Positions 1 to 7,820 of a DNA stretch of 64,000 bases are shown one piece after another (positions within the stretch are counted from its first letter, which is position 1; every line of letters begins with the position of its first letter). Location of the stretch: assembly GCA_000492175.2 (NCBI GenBank), contig CP097573.1:434001-498000 (forward strand), written 5' to 3'. The position numbers and the translations under genes were made by a program. Under the pieces are notes generated by a model. That model saw nothing but the letters and a program-made list of their open reading frames with translations. It made no database searches and was not told the DNA's origin. The stretch comes from Firmicutes bacterium ASF500. Lineage in GTDB: Bacteria; Bacillota; Clostridia; Oscillospirales; Oscillospiraceae.

Positions 1-198
1 TTTCTGCAAGACCTCCCCCGCCAGCCCGGAGGACAGGCGGAAAAAGGACTCGTCCAGCTGCTCCTTGCGCAAAATCACGGCGGAACAGCCCGTCTCATAT
101 CGTACGGAGGCCAGCAGCTCCACGGCGGAGGAGCCGTCCCGGATCAGGACCTCCTCGGCGCGCACCAGGGCTGCCTCCCCTTTTTGTTCAAATTTCAT
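1..198 (-). CDS. DUF4180 domain protein, N-terminal part (runs off the window)
   Basis: The first 66 codons are inside the window; the rest lies to the left. The visible part has the pattern of DUF4180 proteins: a short beta strand, then a stretch reading SAVELLASVRYETGC, then a segment ending in a LSSGLAGEVLQK-like motif. The family has no established biochemical function. The ATG at 196-198 has a TCCTCC-complement (GGAGGA) just upstream on the minus strand at about 203-208, which supports this start. It is upstream of nothing visible on its own strand, so its operon cannot be judged. Family call is from motif recognition only. Confidence 0.7.
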   Translation of the reverse strand, partial: MKFEQKGEAALVRAEEVLIRDGSSAVELLASVRYETGCSAVILRKEQLDESFFRLSSGLAGEVLQK

Positions 199-222
199 TG
201 TTTCCTCCTAAAATTTCAATCA

Positions 223-1242
223 TTACGCTTCAATAATATGGAAGCCAGCCGCCTTGCTCAGGCGGTTGACCACGGCCAGGCCCATGCCGCCGGTGCCGGG
301 GCACTGGGCCCAAATGTGCTTCACTCCGCTGCCGTCCATAGCCCGCAGGGCGCGGAAGAGGCGGCGGGCGTGCTCAAAGCTGTCCAGCGTCCCCCCCAGG
401 GCCTCCACCGGATGATTTTCAAACCAGTGGGCAAACTCGTTGAAGCAGATCACACCCTCCCAGTAGCTGTCGGAGATGTGGTCCAGGATATACTGCGCAC
501 TGCGGGCCGGTTCCCCCTTGACCACGGTGACCGGCGCTTTGGGGGCGTAGTGGCGGTATTTCATGCCGGGGGCCCGGGGGGTCTCCCCCTCCTTCATGGG
601 GCGGGTGACGGCCGGGTCCAGCTCGATCTCCCCCAGCACATCCCGCAGCTCCTCCAGGGGGACGCCGCCGGGGCGCAGGAGCCGGGGCGGCTGGCAGGTC
701 AGGTCCACAATGGTGGACTCCACCCCCACCTGACAGCTGCCGCCGTCCAGAATGGCGTCGATTTTCCCCTCCATGTCGTCCAGCATGTGCTGTGCGGTGG
801 TGGGGCTGGGCTTTCCCGAGGTATTCCCCGAGGGCGCGGCGACGGGGGTCCCCGCCGTCCGGATGATGGCCCGGCACATGGCGTGGGCGGGGCACCGCAT
901 CCCCACCGTGTCCAGCCCGGCGGTCACCGCGTCGGGCACCACCGGCTTCCGCCGCAGGATCATAGTCAGCGGTCCGGGCCAGAACCGCTCCGCCAGCCGC
1001 CAGGCCGACGGGGGGATCTCCTGGCAGTAGTCCTCCAGCCAGGAAGCGTCCGGGATGTGCAGAATTAGCGGGTTGTCCTGGGGCCTTCCCTTGGCCTGGA
1101 AGATGTTCTGAACCGCCAGCGGATTCAGCCCGTTGGCCCCCAGGCCGTACACCGTCTCGGTGGGGATGCCCACCAGGCCGCCCGACCGGAGAATGACAGC
1201 CGCTTTTTCAATTTCGTTTGGTCCGAGAAGCTGCGTGTTCAT
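223..1242 (-). CDS. L-threonylcarbamoyladenylate synthase (Sua5/YrdC type)
   Basis: 339 aa. Makes threonylcarbamoyl-AMP from threonine, bicarbonate and ATP, the first step of the t6A37 modification of ANN-decoding tRNAs; cytoplasmic. The N-terminal two thirds is a YrdC domain with the nucleotide-binding signatures PTETVYGLG (about 27-35), KGRPQDNPL (about 51-59) and APSGNTSGKPSPT (about 136-148). The last third is the extra Sua5 domain found in long family members, so this is the Sua5 rather than the short YrdC form. I chose the ATG at 1242 over an in-frame upstream start because it overlaps the stop of the upstream phosphatase gene (ATGA at 1239-1242), as in a coupled operon, and because the added 30 residues would be low-complexity Gly/Arg. 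Confidence 0.93.
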   Translation of the reverse strand: MNTQLLGPNEIEKAAVILRSGGLVGIPTETVYGLGANGLNPLAVQNIFQAKGRPQDNPLILHIPDASWLEDYCQEIPPSAWRLAERFWPGPLTMILRRKPVVPDAVTAGLDTVGMRCPAHAMCRAIIRTAGTPVAAPSGNTSGKPSPTTAQHMLDDMEGKIDAILDGGSCQVGVESTIVDLTCQPPRLLRPGGVPLEELRDVLGEIELDPAVTRPMKEGETPRAPGMKYRHYAPKAPVTVVKGEPARSAQYILDHISDSYWEGVICFNEFAHWFENHPVEALGGTLDSFEHARRLFRALRAMDGSGVKHIWAQCPGTGGMGLAVVNRLSKAAGFHIIEA

Positions 1243-1892
1243 GCCAGTATCAACTCCACCAGTTCCCGGGCGGTCTCCGCGATGAAGTCCGCCCCCTCCT
1301 CTTCCAGCTCCCGCCGGGTCCGGAAGCCCCACAGCACGCCGCAGCTGGTGAGGCCCCCATTTTTCGCGGTGCGGATATCCACACTGCTGTCCCCCACGAA
1401 GAGGGTGTCATCCGCCGCCGCCCCCAGCTCCCCCATCAGCCGGTGCAGCAGGGTGGGGTCGGGCTTGACGGGCACGCCGGGCAGCGCCCCCTGAACGGCG
1501 TGGAACACCCCGGGGTAGTACCGCTCCACCACCGGGAAGGCCGCGTCGTGGGGCTTGTTGGACAGGACAGCCAGGGTCAGCCCCGCCTCCCGCAGCTGAC
1601 GGACCGCCTTGGGCATCCCGGGATAGGCCGTCGTCTTGTCCTCCTTGTGGGCGTTGTACCGCTCTGTAAATTCCTCCAGCGTCACCCGCCGCAGCTCCTC
1701 GGTGATCTCCACCTCCGGCGGGACCACCCGCTCCAACAGCTTGGGCGCGCCGTTGCCTACAAAATATTTGTACTCCTCCACCCTGTGGGCGGGCCAGCCG
1801 TGTTGGGCGCACACCCAGTTAACGGCGGCGGCCAGGTCCTCCAGCGTGTTCAGGAGGGTGCCGTCCAGGTCGAAAATGACATTTTTATACAT
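1239..1892 (-). CDS. HAD-family phosphatase, phosphoglycolate phosphatase-like
   Basis: 217 aa. HAD superfamily hydrolase with all four motifs: the nucleophile motif DLDGTLLNT near residue 8, a serine in AVLSNKPH near 110, the lysine in VKPDP near 142, and the acidic VGDSSVDIRTA motif near 165. A helical cap is inserted between motifs 1 and 2 (C1 cap). This architecture fits the Gph/PpaX group, which removes phosphate from phosphoglycolate or pyrophosphate; the true substrate cannot be told from sequence. It overlaps the downstream Sua5 gene by 4 bp, so the two are probably translated together. Confidence 0.85.
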   Translation of the reverse strand: MYKNVIFDLDGTLLNTLEDLAAAVNWVCAQHGWPAHRVEEYKYFVGNGAPKLLERVVPPEVEITEELRRVTLEEFTERYNAHKEDKTTAYPGMPKAVRQLREAGLTLAVLSNKPHDAAFPVVERYYPGVFHAVQGALPGVPVKPDPTLLHRLMGELGAAADDTLFVGDSSVDIRTAKNGGLTSCGVLWGFRTRRELEEEGADFIAETARELVELILA

Positions 1893-1991
1893 ATATCAAG
1901 CTCCCTTTGTAGGGCGTGACCACTGGGCACGCCGTTCCCCGGAAATCACCGGAATACGGCGGTGCGCCGAGGCCGCCGCGCCCCATGAGAA

Positions 1992-2249
1992 TTATTCATA
2001 CACCCCGATCTCCATACAGCCGATCTCCACGGTGGTGTCCCGGGGAAATTCCGCCCGCTGGAGGTAGGCCTTCACCGCCACCTGGGCGTGCTTGGGGTTG
2101 GCTCGCTCGTCCTCCAGGTCCAGGTCGATCCGCCCGGCCTCGCCGCCGCAGACGGAGCCCAAATCCTCCAGCACCTCGTTCAGCTCCCCCACCACGTCGT
2201 TCAGGGTCTTGCCCTCGGGGAGGGCATGATAGTGAATATACATTTCCAT
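1992..2249 (-). CDS. Hypothetical protein, 85 aa, acidic
   Basis: Small soluble protein with no signal peptide or membrane segment and no family I recognise. It has an acidic stretch in the middle (DLDLEDERAN) and ends with a beta-rich tail. The ATG at 2249 is preceded by a GGAAG-like ribosome site. It lies between release factor 1 and the HAD/Sua5 pair, all on the minus strand, separated from prfA by a palindromic repeat. Codon use and base composition match the neighbouring core genes, so I consider it a real native gene of unknown function. Confidence 0.6.
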   Translation of the reverse strand: MEMYIHYHALPEGKTLNDVVGELNEVLEDLGSVCGGEAGRIDLDLEDERANPKHAQVAVKAYLQRAEFPRDTTVEIGCMEIGVYE

Positions 2250-2292
2250 GTTGATATGCTTCCTTTCCTAAATATATTAAAATGCTCCGTCA

Positions 2293-2367
2293 TGTAGGGC
2301 AAGGGCTCTGCCCTTGCCTAAACCAATTTGCCTTTGGGTGAGGCAAGGGCAGAGCCCTTGCCCTACA
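2293..2367. repeat. TGTAGGG-type palindromic repeat, 75 bp
   Basis: Two perfect 27-bp inverted arms (2293-2319 and 2341-2367) beginning TGTAGGGCAAGGG and ending CCCTACA, with a 21-bp spacer. Related elements with the same TGTAGGG/CCCTACA ends occur at 33715-33784 and inside 52211-52381, and worn copies near 1906-1985, 37625-37672 and 44338-44385. It sits just downstream of prfA and may act as a transcription stop or as a small mobile (MITE-like) element. Confidence 0.9.
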
Positions 2368-2390
2368 AAACGGAACCCGCGCACGTCAGT

Positions 2391-3449
2391 TTACCCCTGC
2401 TCTTTCAACAGCTCCGCCTGATGGTCGGCGGCCAGGGCGTCAATGATCTCGTCCAGGGCGCCGTCCATCACCTGATCTATTTTATACAGCGTCAGGCCGA
2501 TACGGTGATCAGTGACCCGTCCCTGGGGGAAGTTGTAGGTTCGGATGCGCTCGTTGCGCATACCGGAGCCCACCTGACTGCGCCGCTGGGCGGTATATTC
2601 GCCCAAAATTTTCTCCTGCTCCTCCTCATACAGCCGGGAGGCCAGGAGCCGCATGGCCTTGTCCCGGTTCTGGAACTGACTGCGCTCCTGCTGGCACTCC
2701 ACCACCGTGCCGGTGGGCTTGTGGATAAGCCGCACGGCGGAGGAGGTCTTGTTGACGTGCTGTCCCCCCGCCCCGGAGGAGCGGAACACCTGCATCTCGA
2801 TGTCCGCCGGGTCGAGCCGGACATCCGCCGTCTCCATCTCGGGCAGGACGGCCACCGTCACCGTGGAGGTGTGGACCCGCCCGCCGGACTCGGTCTCCGG
2901 CACCCGCTGGACCCGGTGGACGCCGCTCTCGAACTTGAACCGGGACCAGGCCCCGTCCCCCTCCACTGTAAAGACGATTTCCTTTACTCCGCCCAGCTCC
3001 GTTTCGCTGGAGGAGTCCACCTCCGCCCGCCAGCCCCTGGACTCGGCGTACATGGAGTACATTCGGAACAGGGAGTGGGCGAACAGCGCCGCCTCCTCCC
3101 CGCCCACGCCGGCCCGGATCTCCACGATGACGTTTTTGCCGTCGTTGGGGTCCCGGGGCAGCAGAAGAATTTGCAGCTCCCGCTCCAGCCGGGGCAGCTC
3201 CTCCAGCGCCGCGTGGAGCTCCTCCTGGGCCAGCTCCTTCAGCTCCGGGTCGGACATCATCTCCTCCGCCTGAGCCTTGGCGTCCAGCGTCCGCCGGTAG
3301 GTCCGAAAGACCTCCACCAGCGGCTGGAGCTCCGACTGCTCCTTGTTCAGCTTGGCCACCAGCTCCGGGTCGTTATACGTCTCCGACGCCCCCAGCCGGG
3401 CCTCGATCTGTGAATATTTCGCCTCAATGGCGTTCAGCTTGTCCAGCAT
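2391..3449 (-). CDS. prfA: Peptide chain release factor 1
   Basis: 352 aa, normal length for RF1. Recognises UAA and UAG in the ribosomal A site and triggers peptide release. The stop-codon recognition tripeptide PxT is present as PET (about 184-186) in the conserved HRVQRVPETES context, which separates it from RF2 (SPF). The catalytic GGQ loop is at about 228-230 in SSGAGGQHVNK. The N-terminal helical domain 1 precedes both. An AGGAGGG ribosome site lies 8 bp before the ATG at 3449. No methyltransferase prmC is adjacent; the downstream side is a palindromic repeat and the upstream side a MITE-like repeat. Confidence 0.97.
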   Translation of the reverse strand: MLDKLNAIEAKYSQIEARLGASETYNDPELVAKLNKEQSELQPLVEVFRTYRRTLDAKAQAEEMMSDPELKELAQEELHAALEELPRLERELQILLLPRDPNDGKNVIVEIRAGVGGEEAALFAHSLFRMYSMYAESRGWRAEVDSSSETELGGVKEIVFTVEGDGAWSRFKFESGVHRVQRVPETESGGRVHTSTVTVAVLPEMETADVRLDPADIEMQVFRSSGAGGQHVNKTSSAVRLIHKPTGTVVECQQERSQFQNRDKAMRLLASRLYEEEQEKILGEYTAQRRSQVGSGMRNERIRTYNFPQGRVTDHRIGLTLYKIDQVMDGALDEIIDALAADHQAELLKEQG

Positions 3450-3495
3450 GGACAGCCCTCCTCGCTCGCTCTCTCGTCCCCGCCGCAGCGGGCCA

Positions 3496-3623
3496 AGGCC
3501 CCCTTGCTAAAGGGGGCTGGCACCGCCGTCAGGCGGTGACTGGGGGATTCCGTTCGAACGAAGTCCCCGGTGGAATCCCCCCGCCACTTCGTGGCCCTCC
3601 CCCCTTTGGCAAGGGGGGCTTTT
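3496..3623. repeat. MITE-like repeat, copy 1 (CCCCCTTGC-ended)
   Basis: About 128 bp bounded by inverted ends of the form AAG(G)CCCCCTTGCTAAAGGGGG and its complement, each end itself a small palindrome. Inside are conserved blocks: a GGCGGTGACTGGGGGATTCCG-like segment and a GGAATCCCCCCGCCAC segment. Two longer copies (about 144 bp) lie at 59500-59643 and 59908-60051. All three copies end a few bases from the 3' end of a small Xre-type regulator gene. There is no reading frame inside. Confidence 0.85.
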
Positions 3624-3631
3624 GGTGCCCT

Positions 3632-3841
3632 CTAAGGCGTATCCGTTCGACCGGCAAGATAATCCAAACTTACGCCGCCAAAATCGGCAATACGTGCAAA
3701 AATCGTCACCTGTGGCTCCCGTTTGCCGTACTCATAATCTTGATAAGTTCGGGAAGATACACCAATCTCTTTCGCAAAAGCAGCTTGAGACATTCCCATG
3801 CCCTTGCGGACCTTGATCAACCGCTCAGAAAAAACAGACAT
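3632..3841 (-). CDS. Xre/Cro-family HTH repressor, 69 aa
   Basis: Single-domain helix-turn-helix protein. Helices 2 and 3 of the HTH are in MSQAAFAKEIGVSSRTYQDYEYG (roughly residues 17-39), followed by the typical tail that ends in DYLAGRTD. No second domain. It is transcribed away from a small gene at 3935 with overlapping promoters that carry two palindromes, so it is probably a repressor of itself and of that gene. The same gene pair recurs at 60071-60585. The stop lies 9 bp from a MITE-like repeat. Confidence 0.88.
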   Translation of the reverse strand: MSVFSERLIKVRKGMGMSQAAFAKEIGVSSRTYQDYEYGKREPQVTIFARIADFGGVSLDYLAGRTDTP

Positions 3842-3856
3842 TTTTCTTACACCCTC

Positions 3857-3909
3857 TTGACATCGTCAGATCTGACGTGTATTATATAGATGCGTCAGAT
3901 TCGACGCAA
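3857..3909. promoter_or_regulatory. Overlapping divergent promoters with two palindromic operators
   Basis: Plus promoter: TTGACA at 3857-3862, 17-bp spacer, TATTAT at 3880-3885. Minus promoter: TTGCGT at 3909-3904, 17-bp spacer, TATAAT at 3886-3881. The two -10 boxes overlap. Each spacer carries a palindrome: CGTCAGATCTGACG (3864-3877, perfect) and GCGTCAGATTCGACGC (3892-3907). This is the expected layout for a dimeric Xre repressor that closes both promoters. Confidence 0.85.
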
Positions 3910-3934
3910 GCCATCATTTTGGGAGGTGCTACCT

Positions 3935-4186
3935 ATGGAACCTTTATTTGAAGCTCTCTACATCTACGCCGCAGAAAAGCGGTGCGGCTCTTTTCTGCCG
4001 GAAGACCGCGCCGAACAGTTCAGGCAGGAAAACAAGGTGCGCCGCGCCGTGGAGGAACTGACAGACAAGGGATGCGAGGATTTAGCCCGGCAGATGGAGG
4101 ACAGCCTGACCTCCCTGTCCTGGCTGAGCCAGCGCCGGTTTTTCCGGGCGGGGCTGTCCATTGGCCTGGAGCTGAGCCGCCTGTGA
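3935..4186 (+). CDS. Small protein partner of the Xre repressor, 83 aa (possibly DUF6809-like)
   Basis: Soluble 83-residue helical protein. The ATG at 3935 has GGGAGGTG 6 bp upstream, so I reject the in-frame ATG at 3890, which lies only 5 bp past the -10 box. The C-terminus FFRAGLSIGLELSRL resembles the end of the 71-aa protein at 60370-60585 (FRLGIRTGLALKEDL), and both are divergent from an Xre gene. The G-F-x-x-G-x-x-x-G-L ending recalls the phage-associated DUF6809 family, but this is a weak resemblance. Function unknown; the context suggests a repressor-controlled effector or a phage relic. Confidence 0.7.
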   Translation: MEPLFEALYIYAAEKRCGSFLPEDRAEQFRQENKVRRAVEELTDKGCEDLARQMEDSLTSLSWLSQRRFFRAGLSIGLELSRL

Positions 4187-4825
4187 TTACCGGTCAAATA
4201 CGAAGGATTTTGCCAAGGCCAGAGGCTCCCGGATGTACATTTTCAGGCGCGAGGGCACGTGGCTGGAGGGCGCGGCCAAGGTAGAGATATTTTCAAACCC
4301 CGCCCGTCCGGCCAGCATTCTGGCCCGTGTAAGGTGGAAGCCGTTGGACACAATGAGCACGCCGTCCCCAAGGTTCACCCCCGCCTCCTTCAAATGCTTG
4401 GCACTGTAGGTCATGTTCTGAAAGGTGTTGTGGGACAGGCTCTCCTGAATGATTTGCTCCGGGGCGACGCCCTTCTGGACCAGGTAAGCGGCCATAGCCT
4501 CGGCCTCGCTGGTGGGCTCCTCCGGACCCTGGCCGCCGGACACTACCACAGTCATGCCCGGGTGGTCCTCCAGATATTCCAGCGCCTTATCCAGCCGGTC
4601 CTGGAGCAGAACCGACGGCCCCCAGGGCTTCACCTGACAGCCCAGCACCACCATAACCTGGGGGTCCCCCTGGACCGCGTCGTGGGAGCCGCTCAGCACC
4701 AGGCCGAGCAGTCCCCCGAACACCAGCGCCCCCAGAAGGACCAGAGCCAGGAGCACCTTCACAGCGGGGTTCAGCCGTTTTCCCTTGTAGCTTGCCAGCT
4801 CGATCTTAGACCTTCCATCGCTCAT
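4187..4825 (-). CDS. YdcF/SanA-like DUF218 membrane-anchored protein
   Basis: 212 aa. A cytoplasmic N-terminus of about 20 residues is followed by one membrane helix (about 23-46), then a DUF218 domain outside. The domain shows the family marks: VMVVLGCQV near 58, VVVSGGQG(PEEPTSEAEAMAAYL) near 96, and SHNTFQNM near 131, with VSNGFHLTRA near 160. Members such as SanA/ElyC affect envelope integrity; the enzymatic activity is not established. Start overlaps the stop of the ABC-F gene by 4 bp (4822-4825), so the two are co-transcribed. Confidence 0.85.
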   Translation of the reverse strand: MSDGRSKIELASYKGKRLNPAVKVLLALVLLGALVFGGLLGLVLSGSHDAVQGDPQVMVVLGCQVKPWGPSVLLQDRLDKALEYLEDHPGMTVVVSGGQGPEEPTSEAEAMAAYLVQKGVAPEQIIQESLSHNTFQNMTYSAKHLKEAGVNLGDGVLIVSNGFHLTRARMLAGRAGFENISTLAAPSSHVPSRLKMYIREPLALAKSFVFDR

Positions 4826-6729
4826 CCCCGCGCCTCCTCCAAATCAGCCGCCAGTTTTTCCCACTTCGCATAGAGGTGGGCCAGCTCGTCTTCCAAGGCC
4901 TCCCGCTGCTGGTAGAGCTCCTGGAGCTTCAAATAGTCCGCCGCGGCCTCCTGAATGGCAAGCTCCAAATCATACATTTTCTCCTCAGCGGAGGCCACCG
5001 CCCGCTCGGCGGCGTTGACCTCTTTTTCCAGGTTTTTGGTGCCGCCTGGGCGCTTGGGCTTTTCCTTTTTCTCCGGGGGCGCGTCTTTCACCGTCGGCGC
5101 GCCGGGGTCGGCCAGCTTTCCCCGCTCCTTGGCGGACAGATATTCCTGATAGGTACCCTTGAAATCGGTGATTTTGCCCTCCTCCAGCATCCAGATGCGG
5201 GTGGCGAAGCGGTCGATGAAGTACCGGTCGTGGGAGACGAAGAGCAGGTTGCCCTCGTACTCCTCCACCGCCTCCTCAATCCACTCCCGGCTCTGGATGT
5301 CCAGGTGGTTGGTGGGCTCGTCCAGGATGAGCAGGTTGATCTTGCTGTCCATGAGCATACACAGCCTCAGCCGGGACTGCTCCCCGCCGGACAGGGCGGA
5401 CACCGGCTTGAACACGTCCTCCCCCCGGAATTTGAAGGAGGCCAGCCGGTTCCGGGCGGTCTGAGCGGTGCAGTCCAGGTCGTAGAGCATGGTGTCCACC
5501 AGGGTGCGCTCCGGGTGGTCGAAGTGGATAATCTGCGGCAGGTATCCCACCTTTACAGTGGGCCCCCGTCTAAGCTTCCCGCCGTCCGGCTCCTCCTCGC
5601 CCATGATGATCTTGATGAGGGTGGATTTGCCGGTTCCGTTGTCCCCCAGCAGGGCGATGCGCTCGCCCCCCTCCACCTCCAGATTCACGTCCGCGAACAG
5701 CTTCCGCTCCCCGAAGGCCTTTTCCAGACTCTTGATGGACAGCACCTCGTCCCCCCGGAACTCCCGCTCCCCGAAGCGGACCGCCATCTTCCGGTCCTTC
5801 CTGGGCTTGTCCGTCTGACGGATGCGCTCAATGCGCTTCTCCATGGACTGGGCCCGCTTGAAAATTTTGTCGTTGCCCGAGTAGGCCCAGATACGCAGCT
5901 GCTCCGCCGCCTGCTCCAGCTGTTGAATCTTGGCCTGCTCCTTCTCATACTGACGCAGCTTCTCCTCGTACCGCCGCTCCTTTTCCACGGCATAAAAGCT
6001 GTAATTTCCGGAGTAAAACTCCGCTTTCCCCTCCTGAATCTCCACCACCCGCCGGACCACCTTGTCCAGAAAGTAGCGGTCGTGGGAGACGGCCAGGACG
6101 GTGCCCTTGAATTTTTCCAAATATTCCTCCAGCCACTCGGTGGCCCGCAGGTCCAGGTGGTTGGTGGGCTCGTCCAGAAGGAGGATGTCGGTGTCCTCCA
6201 GGATGAGCCGGGCCAGATTGACCCGGGTCTTCTCCCCGCCGGACAGCTTGTCGAAGGGCCGCTCCCGCATTTCCTGGGGAATGGACAGGCCGTTGCACAC
6301 CTTATTTTTATTGGTGTCAGTCTCATAGCCGCCCCCGGCCTGGAAAGCGGCGGACAGCTTGTCGTATCTGGACAGTAAAGCGGGATCGCTTTCCCCCTCG
6401 GCCATCCGCTGAGACAGGGCTCCCATCTCCTCCTCCATCTGCCGGAGGGGCGCGAAGGCGGTGTCCAGCACGTCCTCCACGGTGTAGCCCGCCGGATAGA
6501 CGGGAATCTGGGAGATCAGCCCCATCCGCTTGTTGGGGGCCACTACAATGTCCCCCTCGTCGGGGTGGACCTCCCCTGTCAGGATACGCAGAAAGGTGGT
6601 CTTGCCGCAGCCGTTGGGGCCCAGCAGACCGACCCGCTCCCCAGCGTCCACCTGAAAGGTGAGCCCGTCCAATATTTTTTTGCCGACCTCGAACTCCTTC
6701 ACAAGGCCGGATACTGATATATCAATCAT
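4822..6729 (-). CDS. ABC-F family ribosome-associated ATPase
   Basis: 635 aa, two ABC domains in one chain and no membrane segment. First domain: Walker A LLGPNGCGKTTF near 35, signature LSGGEKTRVNLA, Walker B ILLLDEPTNHLDL. The interdomain linker (P-site tRNA-interacting motif region) lies around 240-315 and is rich in charged residues. Second domain: Walker A LLGDNGTGKST near 358, LSGGEQSRLRL and LLILDEPTNHLDI. A charged linker then leads to a C-terminal coiled coil (about 560-635), as in Uup or YdiF. ABC-F proteins act on stalled ribosomes; some give antibiotic resistance, but I see no reason to assign that here. Its promoter region is shared divergently with mtnA. Confidence 0.92.
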   Translation of the reverse strand: MIDISVSGLVKEFEVGKKILDGLTFQVDAGERVGLLGPNGCGKTTFLRILTGEVHPDEGDIVVAPNKRMGLISQIPVYPAGYTVEDVLDTAFAPLRQMEEEMGALSQRMAEGESDPALLSRYDKLSAAFQAGGGYETDTNKNKVCNGLSIPQEMRERPFDKLSGGEKTRVNLARLILEDTDILLLDEPTNHLDLRATEWLEEYLEKFKGTVLAVSHDRYFLDKVVRRVVEIQEGKAEFYSGNYSFYAVEKERRYEEKLRQYEKEQAKIQQLEQAAEQLRIWAYSGNDKIFKRAQSMEKRIERIRQTDKPRKDRKMAVRFGEREFRGDEVLSIKSLEKAFGERKLFADVNLEVEGGERIALLGDNGTGKSTLIKIIMGEEEPDGGKLRRGPTVKVGYLPQIIHFDHPERTLVDTMLYDLDCTAQTARNRLASFKFRGEDVFKPVSALSGGEQSRLRLCMLMDSKINLLILDEPTNHLDIQSREWIEEAVEEYEGNLLFVSHDRYFIDRFATRIWMLEEGKITDFKGTYQEYLSAKERGKLADPGAPTVKDAPPEKKEKPKRPGGTKNLEKEVNAAERAVASAEEKMYDLELAIQEAAADYLKLQELYQQREALEDELAHLYAKWEKLAADLEEARG

Positions 6730-6744
6730 GGTTTGGGTCCTCGC

Positions 6745-6773
6745 TTGTTTTTCATCTTATTCTATGGTACAAT
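6745..6773 (+). promoter_or_regulatory. Probable mtnA promoter
   Basis: TTGTTT at 6745-6750, 17-bp spacer, TACAAT at 6768-6773, 33 bp before the mtnA ATG. A short inverted repeat (CTCAT/ATGAG) follows. No S-box or other riboswitch is visible in the 77-bp gap to the ABC-F gene. Confidence 0.6.
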
Positions 6774-6806
6774 TTCCTCATCTCACATCAGAAATGAGGT
6801 CTTTTT

Positions 6807-7817
6807 ATGGAAGCCATCCGCTGGGAAAACAGCGCCCTCTATCTCCTGGACCAGACCCGTCTGCCCGCTGAGGAACGCTGGCTGCGGTACACCGAGTACC
6901 GGGCCGTCGCCCGGGCCATCCGAAGCATGGTGGTCCGGGGCGCGCCCGCCATCGGGATCACGGCGGCCTATGCCATGGTGCTAGCCGCTCAGGAGAATGC
7001 CTGTAAAGGAGATTTCCCTGCCGCTATGTCTCAGGCCAAGGCGGTCCTTGCCGCCAGCCGTCCCACGGCGGTGAACCTGTTCTGGACCCTAGACCGTATG
7101 GAGCGGTGCTGGCAGACCGCCGGCCCCGACCTGCCCCGCCTGGAGGAGGAGGCCCGGACCATCCACCGGGAGGACATCCAGATGAACGAGGCCATGGGCA
7201 AGGCGGGGGCGGAGCTGGTCCCGGAGGGGGCCCGCATCCTCACCCACTGCAACGCCGGAGCCCTGGCTACCGGGGGCTACGGGACGGCCCTGGGGGTCAT
7301 CCGCGCAGCCCACGCCCAGGGGAAGGTGTCCATGGTCTACGCCGACGAGACCCGCCCCCTGCTCCAGGGCGCCCGGCTCACCGCCTGCGAGCTGGATAAG
7401 GACCAGATCCCCGTCACCCTGATCTGCGACGATATGGCCGGCTATCTCATGTCCCAAGGCAAGGTGGACCTGGTGGTGGTGGGCTGTGACCGAATGGCCG
7501 CCAACGGGGATTTTGCCAACAAAATCGGCACCTACTCCCTGGCCGTCCTGGCCAAACACCACGGCATCCCCTTCTACACCGCCCTGCCCTCCTCCACCAT
7601 CGACCTGAGCATCCCCGACGGCTCCCACATCCCGGTGGAACAGCGGGACGGCCAGGAGGTGGCCTGCTTCGCCGGGGTCCAGACCGGACCTCTCGGCGTA
7701 CAGACCTGGAATCCCGCCTTTGACGTGACCCCCCACGGCCTGCTCACCGCCGTCATCACCGAGCGGGGCGTCCTCCGCCCGCCCTTCGACCTGGCCGAAG
7801 GTCAGGCAGAGGCTTGA
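6807..7817 (+). CDS. mtnA: S-methyl-5-thioribose-1-phosphate isomerase
   Basis: 336 aa. Converts methylthioribose-1-phosphate to methylthioribulose-1-phosphate in the methionine salvage pathway. Family marks: VRGAPAIGITAAY near 48, the catalytic cysteine in THCNAGALATGGYGTALG near 145, ETRPLLQGARLTACEL near 180, and the catalytic aspartate in VGCDRMAANGDFANKIGTY near 225. The start at 6807 follows a GAGGT site. It stands alone here, with no mtnK/mtnB neighbour, so it may serve a shortened salvage route; that is inference. It is a monocistronic plus-strand gene between two minus-strand operons. Confidence 0.95.
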   Translation: MEAIRWENSALYLLDQTRLPAEERWLRYTEYRAVARAIRSMVVRGAPAIGITAAYAMVLAAQENACKGDFPAAMSQAKAVLAASRPTAVNLFWTLDRMERCWQTAGPDLPRLEEEARTIHREDIQMNEAMGKAGAELVPEGARILTHCNAGALATGGYGTALGVIRAAHAQGKVSMVYADETRPLLQGARLTACELDKDQIPVTLICDDMAGYLMSQGKVDLVVVGCDRMAANGDFANKIGTYSLAVLAKHHGIPFYTALPSSTIDLSIPDGSHIPVEQRDGQEVACFAGVQTGPLGVQTWNPAFDVTPHGLLTAVITERGVLRPPFDLAEGQAEA

Positions 7818-7820
7818 GGT

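Noticed and set aside
4876..6378. 500-codon plus-strand frame opposite the ABC-F gene
   Set aside because: Complete overlap with a gene that has all ABC motifs; no ribosome site and no recognisable domain.
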